DNA from: Anthonomus grandis grandis
Lineage: Eukaryota > Arthropoda > Insecta > Coleoptera > Curculionidae
DNA length: 64,000 bases
Direction: 5' to 3'
Assembly: GCF_022605725.1 (NCBI RefSeq)
Contig: NC_065552.1
Coordinates: 23,702,785-23,766,784, forward strand
Shown here: positions 1 to 10,344 of the stretch, one piece after another
Layout: the number at the start of each line of letters is the position of its first letter
How positions within the stretch are numbered: the stretch's first letter is position 1
The notes under the pieces: generated by a model
What the model saw: the letters and a program-made list of their open reading frames with translations, nothing else
Told to the model about the DNA's origin: nothing
The model's database searches: none
Position numbers and translations under genes: made by a program

Positions 1-114
1 AACTCTTTTGCCCGTTCGTGACGTACCCGTAGTTTCCTCCTGATAATTTCGCGATTATTTACCAAAAAAATTTGAGTAAAAAGTGCGCTGGAGCCGGATA
101 AAAACATTCCAGAC
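1..114 (+). promoter_or_regulatory. 5' leader of the host gene
   Basis: Sequence upstream of the first coding exon. It is visibly richer in CpG and GC than the AT-rich DNA further right, and this continues to about position 310. An in-frame TGA at 73-75 closes the reading frame upstream of the ATG at 115, which supports that ATG as the start. No TATA box is evident. The transcription start cannot be placed and may lie left of the window. Confidence 0.5.
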
Positions 115-193
115 ATGATTGTGGTGCGGGTGCTGTGTATTTTTGTGCTCGGATATTGTGCCGCGGCCTCTGACAGTCAAGAATTTAACACAG
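115..193 (+). CDS. First coding exon, secreted or membrane protein (signal peptide)
   Basis: The ATG at 115 opens 26 codons plus one base. The peptide begins MIVVRVLCIFVLGYC and continues AAASDSQEFNT: a hydrophobic core followed by small residues (Ala-Ala-Ala-Ser), a textbook signal peptide with likely cleavage near residues 17-19. The frame runs into CAG|GTAAGT at 191-199, a perfect donor, so the intron is phase 1 with G as the first base of the next codon. Phase 1 introns just after signal peptides are common in genes for receptors, adhesion molecules and other extracellular proteins. The mature protein is not in the window, so I cannot name the gene. Signal peptide plus donor plus upstream in-frame stop makes this the strongest host-gene call here. 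Confidence 0.72.
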
Positions 194-966
194 GTAAGTT
201 TAAGAATTTCTCACCTGTGTGTGTGTGTGTTCAACATTTCTAAGTAAATAAACGCGCTTACGGCGGCTTTGTAAACATTCGTTTGGGGCCGTCGGCGACT
301 CGGTGACCTTTTTAGATTTGTGTTATTTAGACGACAAACTGGTTTATTAAATTTTTTAATCGACAAAAATCGAATTAAATGTGACGGTATCAGGTGTAAA
401 ATGGCGAGGTTGACGATTTCCTTTTGTCTCTTCTCCATTTGTTTTTCTGTGTCTTGGCGACCGTTTCATTGATTCTCCGAATAAAATGACACATTTATTA
501 GCCTGCCTGAAAGCTTAGTTTTACTTAGGATACATTTTATAATCAAAACACAGCTGTTAAACTGAATTATGCATTTTAAGAGAAAGTCAGCTTTATCCTT
601 GCATTTACCTTTTGCTGCTGAACTATGTATTGCAGTTTTATTTATCTCTAGGTTTCATAACATTTAATATCTGGACTTTTATTTGTTATTTCTTTCATTT
701 AGCACAATATCACTATTGTTACCTAAATAAACATTTTGGCCAGACTGAACTTAGGCTAGAAGTTAATTATCATTAACCTCAATTTGTACTTTTTAATCAA
801 TATAAGGCAATACTTATGGATTTTATTGACAATACTCTGTATCAACACTATCAGGTATTTCTGTAGGTGAAATAAGGAAAATGCCTTGTTCTAAGACTAA
901 AGTGACCACATTCTTATTGAAACAAAGTGGAACAAATTGAATGACAAGAATTTTAATTTAATTATA
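194..966 (+). other. Start of the first intron
   Basis: Begins with GTAAGT, followed by a (TG)n run at 216-231. The first ~120 bp remain fairly CpG-rich (for example around 255-305), then the sequence becomes AT-rich. I see no coding signal on either strand and no recognisable mobile element before the transposon at 967. Confidence 0.5.
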
Positions 967-1014
967 CAGGATGTCCCGAAATTACATAGCAATAATTTAC
1001 CAGCTGCATCATTG

Positions 1015-1496
1015 TCTAAAAATAAGACAAAAACTTCAATACAGAAATCTTGAAAAGTGAATCGTTTTCATGTTACAGGGTGCTTTATAATTCCTATTGA
1101 CATTGGTTTCTTGTTGTTATTTTTCGAAATTTTCATCATATACTATATACATCATATACTGTCATTATTAATAACTGATTTTATAACATTTTATGCTAAT
1201 ATGTATATAGGGTCGATTAAAATTAGTGGTCAGCAAAAATAAAAATGTCATAACTTTTTTTTTGGTTACTTTTTAATTATGTGGAGAGTAAAATTAAAAA
1301 GAACCAACATTTTTGCATAAAATCAGTTAGTTACAATAACAGTAGTATAGAATAACAATTTTGAAAAATAACATCCAGGTGTTTCAAAAATATTAACAAA
1401 AAATTATCTTCAATAGGAATTATAAAATACCCTGTAACATGAAAACAATTCACTTTTCAAGATTCTTGTATATGAAGTTTTTGTCTTATTTTTAGA
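1015..1496. repeat. Foldback MITE inside the left arm of the transposon
   Basis: Positions 1015-1101 and 1410-1496 form an inverted repeat of about 87 bp with only a few mismatches, starting TCTAAAAATAAGAC and ending GTCTTATTTTTAGA. Outside it the host transposon's terminal sequence is interrupted: the part left of 1015 and the part right of 1496 line up side by side with the uninterrupted right arm at 4926. The central ~300 bp is AT-rich and non-coding. Confidence 0.75.
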
Positions 1497-1660
1497 TAAA
1501 GTTAAAATTATACCCATTTGTAGTTCAGAAATTAATAGTCTGCTATGTATTTTTATACATTCAGAAATTAATAAAGGATTTATTTTAGCAGCACATTATT
1601 ATATTTTTATATATTCGTGTATATACTTTCATTCCCAAAAAATGTAAAAAAAATCTTGTA

Positions 1661-2645
1661 GTATTTATTTATTTATTTATTAACGGAATCCATTTACAAA
1701 AGTATTACATAGCATACCCATACAAACATATATATTCAGATACAAAACTATCTATAAATCAGTGAAAGGTGTAGATGAATTAATTAATTAAAGCCCCTAT
1801 GAAATAATATTCTTTAACTGCCCCTTAAAATATGTAATCCTAGAGTCAAAAAAGTTTATCTGTCCTGACAGACCATTAGCACTTCGAGCCATTCGTGTAA
1901 TTGGCTCATTAATGCCATAATTGGTATGGTGGAATGGGACTGAAAATATTTCTGATTGTCTATTCAATCTGGAAGGCACCCTAAGTTTAAAAAGAGACAA
2001 TAACTCGGGACAATCTATAGTAGCATTTAAAACCTTATGCATAAAACATAAGTCGAGTAATGTTCTTTGTGACTCCAATGTGGGTAACTTCAGGTTATCC
2101 CTGACCCACTGATAGTAATACTCCTGTCTCCTGTAACCACATCTAAAAGCCGCCACCCTTAAAAATTTATTTTGAGTTTTTTCAATCTGCTCAATATAGC
2201 AGTTATATGACGGGGACCATACAATTGAGCCATACTCCAAGATGGGCCTAACAAGAGAGCAATAAAGTAATCTAAAAGTAAACAAAGACAAATAAGTTGT
2301 AGACCGTTCAATAAAACCCAGCATTTTCATTGCCCTACCAGTCACCTGATTGATGTGACTTTTAAAAGACAACCTGGAGTCAATAAATATTCCTAAGTCA
2401 GAAACCTCTTTTTTGACACCAATTGCTACATTATTTATTTTATAAAGAAAAGCAATAGGGTTTCTTTGCTTAGAAAAAGTAATCTTATGGCACTTATTGA
2501 TATTAAGGGACATTCTATTAAAGTGGCACCAATCAAAGAATAAATTGAGATCTTTTGTAGGAGCACAGCATCAGAAAGGGATGTGATAAGCCTAAATAGC
2601 TTCACATCATCAGCAAACATTAGCACACGACAATTTTCAAGTTTC
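1661..2645 (-). pseudogene. 5'-truncated LINE: C-terminal reverse transcriptase region
   Basis: Minus-strand remnant of a non-LTR retrotransposon inserted in the transposon at 967-4926. The catalytic motif FADDVKLFR lies near 2625. After a frameshift, a 238-residue open stretch (1797-2513) covers the thumb and C-terminal part, with the typical segments DLGIFIDSRLSFKSHI and SLVRPILEYGSIVWSP. Upstream RT motifs and the endonuclease are absent, as expected for 5' truncation. An (ATTT)n run at 1662-1680 is the likely 3' tail. Family is APE-type (Jockey/CR1 group); I cannot fix the clade. Confidence 0.8.
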
Positions 2646-2649
2646 CAAA

Positions 2650-2669
2650 CTCAATCAATCAATCAATAA
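2650..2669. repeat. (AATC)n microsatellite
   Basis: Short run of AATC units right beside the truncated 5' edge of the LINE fragment. It may be the tail of another small retroelement or a filler made at insertion. Confidence 0.5.
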
Positions 2670-2731
2670 TATTTATTGTATTATTAACAAACTTAACAAT
2701 TAACAAATATTATTATAATTAATCATAAATA

Positions 2732-2938
2732 ATGGGACATAAACAACAAGTCCGAAACGGAATTGCACTTCAAATTGAGAATGTTATTGAGAGAGCCGCA
2801 GATGCAACAAAATTGAGCACAACAATGATCGCAAATATAAAGAAGAATTGGGATAAAATCAGATCAGGATTACGCTGTTCATATATTTTCCAAGCAAAAG
2901 ACCGCAAAAACCAAATCTACAACATATTTGAAAAGTAG
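2732..2938 (+). pseudogene. Inverted duplicate of the transposase N-terminus
   Basis: A 68-codon plus-strand stretch contains NGIALQIENVIERAADATKL, nearly identical to the N-terminus of the minus-strand transposase at 3243-4621 (NGIALQIEDVIQRAADATKL). It diverges after about 45 residues and then ends. The two copies face each other head to head within one element, so this is either a second truncated copy or an internal inverted duplication. It is not a functional gene. Confidence 0.75.
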
Positions 2939-3242
2939 AATTTGGCACGAGCAGTAGACGTAACAAAACCAAGCTTACAAAAATGTGAATAATGGTATAA
3001 AATTATTTTAAGTCACTGGGAAAAATTTAAATACTGACAATTTAATTTACTTGTTCATGAAAAAAAATGCTGCTTGAAGGAATATGTTAACACATTAAAA
3101 TGAAAATACCATTCCAAAAAATAAAACATACAAACTCAAAAAAAACATGCCACATTGCATTACCAAGTTAATGAAATTGCAACAATATGATTGAATACTT
3201 AAATGACGATCATAAAATAAAATTTGCTAGAACAAAAAAAGC

Positions 3243-4621
3243 TTAATCAATCTTGTCAGTATTGTCAGAGTCAGAACTGAAATCAGAGATATTGTCTTCA
3301 TCTTCGTCAGTCGTAATCACAAATGGCAGAATGTCATAGGCATCACACAATTGTATTGCCTCCCAAGCCTTTTCAATTACCTTTTCTGTATGGTTCTATT
3401 TTCTGGTGGCAGTCGCAACATATTCATCAAGGAAGTACTTTTTTTGACTAGGGCAGTTTCTGCGTGCAATACTCCATATTTTATCTTTGATGGCTTTTTC
3501 TGGAAAGCCAATATTCTTTTTCTTCAACCATTCGGTCAGTCTCTGCTTTGTCCAAGATTTTCTCTGGATTTCTTCTAATAAACCAGAATGGTAACTTGCA
3601 TTGTCCATGATTATAAATGACTTTAGGGGAAGATTTGGAACCAGCTGAGTTTTAAACCAGTTTTCGAAGTTTTTCCTGTTCATATTGTCATGATAATCTC
3701 CCGTCTTTAATCCACTCTTGAATATTAAATTTGCACCCTTGATGAAGCCATCTTTGGGTCCGGCGTGGACCACGATATAACGATGACCTTAAAAATAAAA
3801 GGTAATTCAATTCTCTTCTTTTAGAAATCATTCTTCCAGAACATAACTTTAATATAATTAATAAGTTATGTTCCATGCACATACGAGTAGTGTATGGAGT
3901 TAAATTCCCTCATATTGTCTTAGAGAGAAATTATATGAAACTATGAAACAGATGAAATTATGAAGTTAGAGGGCCCTTACAAGGGCAATAGTTTTTATTC
4001 AAAAAAAAATCTAAAAAGATAACCAGTTTCACTGTTTTTCCTTGAATCCGTGTGCTTGGTGTCATCTTGCCAGCTACTACGAAATGATCCCTTGCTAAAA
4101 ATCCACGTCTCGTCAATGAAAACTGGAGTAAAACCTTCCGGACCTATACTTCTATTTTTGATATACTCCCTTAAAAAATTGATTCTTTTATGAACAATAT
4201 TTGGCAAGTTCATCAAATATTTTCTGTTATTTGATTTTTTCCACTTGAAGCCTATACTATTGGTCCATCTTCTTAAGGAGTCAATGGAAAAATCAAAATA
4301 TTCAATTTCTTCCCTGAACTTTTCTCTAATTGTTGCCAGTATTACATATTCTTTTCTGGCGTACATAGAATAAATTGTGTCCCGAATTCTATGTTTCAAA
4401 TATGTTGTAATTTTGGTTTTTGCTGTCTTTTGCTTGGAAGATATACGGGCTGCATAATCCTGATCTGATTTTATCCCATTCATCTTTATATTTGTGATCA
4501 TTGTTGTGCTCAATTTTGTTGCATCTGCGGCTCGCTGTATCACATCCTCAATTTGAAGTGCAATTCCGTTTGGGACTTGTTCCTTTTCCAGTTGAAAAAA
4601 AGCCAATATATTTAAAATCAT
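3243..4621 (-). pseudogene. Tc1/mariner-type (DDE) transposase, intron-containing, defective
   Basis: Starts at the ATG at 4621. An N-terminal helix-turn-helix-like region is followed by the first catalytic Asp in VFIDETWIF (about 4110) and, after an intron, the second in IIMDNASYHS (about 3600). The intron 3788-4023 is supported by frame: removing it between a GTTATC donor and a TTTTTAAG acceptor gives an uninterrupted SETGHRYIVVHAGPKDG. A TAG stop follows the last residues at 3396, yet the same frame continues with NHTEKVIEKAWEAIQL and an acidic Asp/Glu/Ser tail to TAA at 3243. The family's conserved proline-rich LPPYH..NPIE block with the third catalytic residue is absent, as if about 60 codons were deleted. 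The protein cannot be active. Confidence 0.8.
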
Positions 4622-4928
4622 CAGCTGCGATTGTTCATTATACCTATTATATCTTTTTTAGGCATTATCTAACACTTTTCGAAATAACTTTCAAGAACAA
4701 GTTGACAAACCAATATTTTTGATTGACAGTGATGGATATTTCACATAACCTAGTATATAAAAGATGAATAATCATCAGACACCAATTTTTTTCAAAAGTT
4801 TGTTGTCGCCGCTGTTTGGAATATGGTAAACAAAGATAAACAAAAATGACGTCATTACAAATGGGTATAATTTCGACTTTAAAGATGTGGCTGGTAAAAT
4901 ATTGCATTTAATTTCGGGGCACCCTGTA

Positions 4929-5500
4929 TATATATTTTATTGTATATATTCATGTACTTGTACAAAAATTTATTTATTTTTAATTATTGGCAACTATAAA
5001 AACATTTCTAAAAAATATGATTTTCACAGTCACCTTTTTGATCCGAGTGAAAATGTATGAAATGTAGTTAATGTTCAACTGTGTTTTTTCAGTTGTACAT
5101 ATTTTATTGACATTAGAATCAAATAAATATATGCTTTATTGTCATAAAAGTAAATTTGTTGACAAAGCTGTAAAAAAGAAAATATATACACAAACATGTA
5201 AAAAGGTTATTTAGCATGCTATGGTCCATCATCCTAAAGGCATTCTGCTTCCATGAATATGGTTTACCTATACCAGTAAAACCAACATCCCTATTCTTCA
5301 GAAATACTCCTTCAAGACTGTGAACCAAAACATACAAAGCTAATGTAATGTCAAGAGTATCAATATGTATAACACAAACAGATATTATTCACTCCGGAAA
5401 TGTACAATTTTATTAAATGTAAAACTGTAAAAAAAAAATTATATGGTGTAAAAAATATAAAGAAAAATACCTAAAGTCAAGAAAAAGGTAAAAATGACTA
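4929..5500. other. AT-rich spacer, nothing recognised
   Basis: A minus-strand open stretch of 72 codons (5119-5337) carries no motif I recognise. No repeat structure is visible apart from AT-rich tracts. Confidence 0.4.
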
Positions 5501-5529
5501 AAATCTATCCAACAAAAATTCAGTTATTT

Positions 5530-6625
5530 CATAATAGCCCTTTGCACCTAAGAGTTTTTTAACACATTTTCTAAAAAGTTTCCAGCTACCTATACCTTTC
5601 AAAACTGCAGGAAGAGTTTTTTACCATCAAATATAAAAGTTCTTTTGAACTCAGTGAACTTGTAGGCATAGGCAAGAGCACATCATTAGCTCGTTGACTG
5701 CTATATTCATGCCTATTAGTTGTGTTCACACTTCTAAATTTCTTATGAACGAGCAAACAGATTTCAATATAAATAAGGCAGGAAGGGTTAGGATTTTATG
5801 AGTGATAAATAGCTGTTTGCAAGACTCTCATACTCACATTACACAGACGTCGGATGGCTCTCTTTTGCAAAACAAAAACACTATTAAATAAGTAATGTGT
5901 GCATGCAACCCAGAAACACAAACCATACCTTAAATGGGACTCAATTAAAGAAAAATAAACATTTCTCGCCATGTCAAAATCAACCTCTCCTGCGACCACT
6001 TTAAGAGCGTTAAACAATTTGCTGATATTTTTCTACACAATTGCCTCATATGGCCCTCAAATTTTAGTTTATTATCAATAAATAAACCTAAAAATTTATT
6101 TTCGTCTAAGTTGTTTAGAATGTGATTCTCCAAAAACACATTATTTAAATTGCATTTAAAATTCATAACACTAGTTTTTGAAATATTTAAACACAGTTTG
6201 TTGGAATCACACCATTTCTTGATTTCAACAATATCTCTGTTAACTGTGGTATTTAGATTCATTGCACTCGTGTCATGCCATAAAATTGTTGAATCATCCG
6301 CAAACTGAATGAATTTACCTGAGATCCTAAGATTGGCCATGTCATTAATATAAATGAGGAATAGAAGTGGCCCAAGAACTGAACCCTGAGGAACACCACG
6401 AGTCACAAGCTGCTCACTTGAAAGGGCACCATCCACAGAAACACTCTGCATTCTAGTATGCAAATAAGACCCAAACCACTGAACAGCCAGACCTCTGAAT
6501 CCATACCGCAAAACATATTCTGTTGCTGCATTTTATTTCTGGAAGGGACAAATGCAAAGGGAGAGTGCAAGTTCTACAATTTTTAAAATATTTTGATAAG
6601 GAATATTATTCTGTTTAAAATGAAG
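5530..6625 (-). pseudogene. LINE reverse transcriptase fragment (family A)
   Basis: Minus-strand non-LTR RT. From about 6510 downwards: the palm segment YGFRGLAVQWFGSYL, then GVPQGSVLGPLLFLIYIND and the catalytic FADDSTILW, followed by the conserved KFLGLFIDNKLKFEGHM. A frameshift near 6010 leads into ARNVYFSLIESHLRYGL and a C-terminal stretch with stops. The endonuclease is missing. The SLIESH-RYGL-FW signature is shared with the copies at 7530-8770 and 18300-19290, so all three belong to one family, inserted in the same orientation. Confidence 0.85.
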
Positions 6626-6639
6626 GACTAACTCCATCC

Positions 6640-7525
6640 ATTTTTTGTCTCTGTGTTGCTAGACAGTTAATAATATCAGTTTTTCCACAATGTGAGACCA
6701 AAAATTCAGCACTGTCTATCACTCTGTACCATAAAGTCTGTTTTGGTTTTTTTAATAAATGGAAATTTTCTGCTTAGTCCTTCATTAAATTTAAATTGTC
6801 TTTTTTTTACTCATCTTTTATTCTGTAGGTAAATACTACAAATAAATAAAACATTTACTGCAAAGCCTAAAAAAAAGTATTAAAATGTTGACTGTTTAAT
6901 AAAGAGTTAAACCAAACATCAAATTAAAAACAGCAAATGCACTGTTTTGCACTTTTTGGAATTAAGCTGAGGTGTAATAAACTAACTTACTTGTACATTG
7001 CCATTTTTTATTTGTTTCTTTATTTTCACTATAATTCTTAATAAATAATAGGTAATATATTTTTACAGTACATTTAAAATAAAAAATGCAGATATTTTCT
7101 AGAAGGCGGAGCATTTTAAAAAATCAAAGGCACATGGGACAGTGCACTAAAAAAGTGGTACTGTCCCTTTAAAATCGGGACATGTTGTTACTTTATTTAA
7201 GAGTAATGCATTTCAATTAGATAATGTAGGCACTTATGTTTTTCATTATTTTTAATCAGCAAAACTAGGTGTTGAGTCCAATAATGATTAGTTATCTCAT
7301 CAAAATTCTTCACTATTAAAACAAGATTGATGGCTTTTATTTTGTGGAAAAAAAAACATCCTTCTTATAACTTATTAACCTTATTAACCATTAAAAAAAG
7401 AAAGAAAGAAATTTTTAGGGGGTTTAACCATAGGCGTTTTTATTATTTCAAATAAACAATAGTTAAGAAAGAAAAATATACTAACAATAACCAATATACA
7501 TTTCTAGGCTATAACTAATTTTTCA
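6640..7525. other. AT-rich non-coding stretch
   Basis: No coding signal. Contains a short GAAA microsatellite near 7396-7412. The left part (6640-6780) may be a worn extension of the LINE to its left. Confidence 0.4.
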
Positions 7526-7529
7526 AAAA

Positions 7530-8770
7530 CATGTTGCCAAAAAGTAACAATTCAGCTCATGTCTTGCCATTTGTACTGCAAAATATCCAGAGGATAATTT
7601 TGATACAAGGATATGAATCAATGGTGACCATCAATGGTAATATCAAGGAACTTACAATTTTTTTTGTTTTGCAAGGAGGACTCTTCACTAAACTTCAAGA
7701 CAAGCACATCAACTTGATAAAATCTATTTATGATTCCATAATATGGTGGTATTATCAGCAAACTTTTCCATTACCATAAATTCATTTTGCAGTTATTGAG
7801 TCCCATCTTTGATATGGATAAAATTACCTGCTGATGTGACCAATTCCTCACTCTGATACTTGTGGCTATAGTTGAAATATAGGGATAAAAAGTTATTTAA
7901 TAATCTTCCACTAGAATAAGAAAATTTAAGGCTGCAAAAAGCCTATGTGTAAAAACAAATAATTTCTCTTCAGGAAAGGTTAGTATAGTTCAAGAGAATT
8001 TTTTAATGATTAGCATTTAAGTATCCTTTAGGTTTTATATTTTAATCTAGTTTTGTTGTAACATTACAATAAATAAATGTCATTGATGTGACTTATATTA
8101 TGTTTTGGCTTTTTTTTAAGTTTGAGAAACTGAATCACTTTGCCTTGCAGTATCAATGGCCCTCAGTTATTTACATACAGCAAAAATAATAGTGGTCCTA
8201 TCACTGAACCTTGCAGTAAAAAAAACTCCAGATTTAAGGAATCTAGAATCAGACAAATACCCAGTTACTGTAACTCGTGAGTATAATTTGATAGATAGGA
8301 TTCCAGCCATAGCAATGTCACACCCCTTAAACCATATTTATGGAGCTTAGACTACAGTATAATTGTGTAGATATGATCTATGCAATCTAATGCCTTATAT
8401 AGATCACAAAACACTGCAACTGCTGACAGAGTCATAGGACATATAGACATTCTCCAAAAAGCAAAAAACAGCATCATGAGTCCCTTTACCAGTTTGAAAT
8501 CAAAAATTTTCAACTATTTTGGAGAGGGTTGATATTTGGAACTATATGATAAAAATTGGACAGAAACTGCAAGGATAGTTTTTTTATTAAATTTTTTTAT
8601 ATTTACATTCAAAACCCAACCCTTATGAAGAGGGATAATCATTGCCTTTTACATAAAGGAAAAATGCCATTTTACCAGGAATTTTTCATGGCAAAACTAT
8701 GGCATTTAATGCTGAATCAAGCAAACCTAGTAGTAACTTTGAAGATATTTCATCAGTTCCAGATGATTTA
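7530..8770 (-). pseudogene. Strongly decayed LINE copy (family A)
   Basis: No long frame survives, but motifs occur in the right order when the minus strand is read from 8760: KSSGTDEISSKLL near 8730, FCDL.KALDCIDH near 8390, then VIGPLL-like residues near 8200. The block 7551-7680 (GACCATCAATGGTAAT region) is alignable by eye with 18800-18960 of the better preserved copy. Large gaps and many stops mark it as old. Confidence 0.65.
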
Positions 8771-8779
8771 TGGTTTTTT

Positions 8780-9400
8780 AAAGTTTTTAATTGCATGTAT
8801 GTATTCTTTATGTATGTCTGTATTCTTTAGTACTATATTTGCACAGCTATGTTATGAAATGGATTATGGTTTTCAGTCAAAATTGTGATGCCTGCTGTAA
8901 TCCATTATTTTTTATTTCTCATTTTAAACCATTTTTTAGGGTAGCTTTGATCTTGCCAAATACCACATAAAAAAATAAGGTAAATGTTCCAATTTACCAT
9001 TTTGTAGCTGGAGAACAGTAATTGAAGTCTTAAATTGCTAATGTTATTGTTATTGGACATAAATTCAGATTGATCTGCAGGGTACATTTTGCAGGACTAT
9101 CACATAAAAATATATAGATTAACTCATCAATAAATAGAATCTGTGAAACTATAAACAGTGTTTTATTGAAATGTGGTAATATAGACTTCTTCATTATTCT
9201 TTAATGTTTCTGAGTACTCTATAAAGAAAATTGTGATATGAGCAATCTCTGTTACATTACAAGGTATATTAACATGCCTAATCAATGAACTAATTTCTGG
9301 AAATCACAGGTGATAATTCCAAATTGTCTGGTTTTTTAAATTTTTTCAGCATTACCACATCCCTTGTTTGTTAATGATATTAGAACTAATTTAGATAAAA
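8780..9400. other. AT-rich stretch without recognised features
   Basis: No motif-bearing frame on either strand and no clear inverted or tandem repeat. Confidence 0.4.
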
Positions 9401-9409
9401 AGGATAATA

Positions 9410-9500
9410 TATGTGAGACTTTTAGATTTCAGTAAGACTTTTAGCCAAAATTACATAATGATACAACTACTTTCTTTTAAATTGTATATTAAGGACCAAA
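9410..9500 (+). pseudogene. Possible RT motif A remnant
   Basis: The plus-strand reading LLDFSKTF followed by residues resembling the LLSFKL helix matches the first catalytic-Asp motif of non-LTR RT (LLDFSKAFD..NH). The context around it is too decayed to extend the call, and a short match like this could be chance. Confidence 0.35.
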
Positions 9501-9679
9501 TGCACTGTGTTTCTTTGAAAACAAATTTTGATAACAGCATAAAATCAACTTTTTTACCTATGAATGCAGGAACGTTCTTTAAATCATATTTCTTGTTAAT
9601 TATAATTTTAAGTCTGAATTTGTTACTAGACTATCGCGCGACCACTGATCCAGTGTTATAAGTATACTTACTGTCTCAT

Positions 9680-9912
9680 TAGCATGGTGGCCTTCTATGA
9701 CAAATATAAATAGGACAGTATTGGAACTGGCTTAACAGCTTCATACCGTTATTTTACCGTCAATCAACATTGAAAGACTCTTCTCATCATAGGGTTTAGT
9801 CCATTCAAAACTATGTGATGCATTAGGAAATGTCAAAGCTCCTAAGTTAGTTTCAATTTTTAGAGAGCTCAACTCCATCAATGACCATGTGATTGGTGAC
9901 AGTGATTACTGA
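9680..9912 (+). pseudogene. hAT transposase C-terminal dimerisation domain remnant
   Basis: Plus-strand frame ending at TGA 9910-9912 reads PSINIERLFSS, one stop, then GLVHSKLCDALG and KLVSIFRELNS. This is the conserved C-terminus of hAT transposases (consensus of the type P-S-VER-FS-aG-...-LFRELN). WWPSM just upstream fits the tryptophan-containing segment that precedes it. Only the last ~75 residues remain; BED finger, catalytic core and termini were not found nearby. Confidence 0.75.
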
Positions 9913-10344
9913 TAGACTCTATGAAATTAGATTTTTGTTGTGTTATTATTGCATTACTAAATTATTATATAATATGTTAAATAGTTTGCATAATGTATTT
10001 AAGAATTTGCCCATTTAATTAGTACCGATTAAATGAATAAAGAACTTGAAATACAGACACTTGTTTGATTTATGTATTTTAAACAAAGGTAAATATTAAA
10101 AACAACTGATTAAAACAAAACAAGCCTGGCAGGGATTCATATTGGGGCCAGTTATTATTTTTTCTGTAGAACCAACACAAGCCAAAATACAGCACACTAT
10201 CAGATAAACCATTCTTTTTCTTTAATTTTTCCATTTTTCAACAAACTTTTTATATGAAAATTAATAGCATTAACAAAAAAAATATATCCTTATATACATT
10301 CTCCACTTAACATATCAATTCATCAATTTAGTCTTTTTAACTGG

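Larger units (their letters stand above)
967..4926. mobile_element. Tc1/mariner-superfamily transposon, TA-flanked, heavily nested
   Basis: The left end at 967 (CAGGATGTCCCGAAATTA) matches the reverse complement of the right end at 4926 (CAGGGTGCCCCGAAATTA), and similarity goes on for about 45 bp, to the shared run TTTACCAGC. Both ends are flanked by TA (965-966 and 4927-4928), the duplication expected for this superfamily. Inside are a foldback element splitting the left arm, a LINE fragment, an inverted copy of the transposase N-terminus and a defective transposase on the minus strand. The subterminal stretch AAATTATACCCATTTGTA occurs near both ends (about 1507 and in reverse near 4870), which confirms that the arms belong together. 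Confidence 0.8.

Noticed and set aside
211..438. 75-codon minus-strand frame just inside the first intron
   Set aside because: No recognisable motif; it lies in CpG-rich first-intron DNA, where long frames arise because stops are rarer.
1057..1242. Hydrophobic plus-strand frame resembling a membrane protein
   Set aside because: It is part of the foldback MITE; Phe/Ile-rich translation is a by-product of AT-rich DNA.
5119..5337. Minus-strand frame with MYVLVHSLEGVFLKNRDVGF
   Set aside because: Briefly considered as a transposase C-terminus, but no motif matches a family I know.
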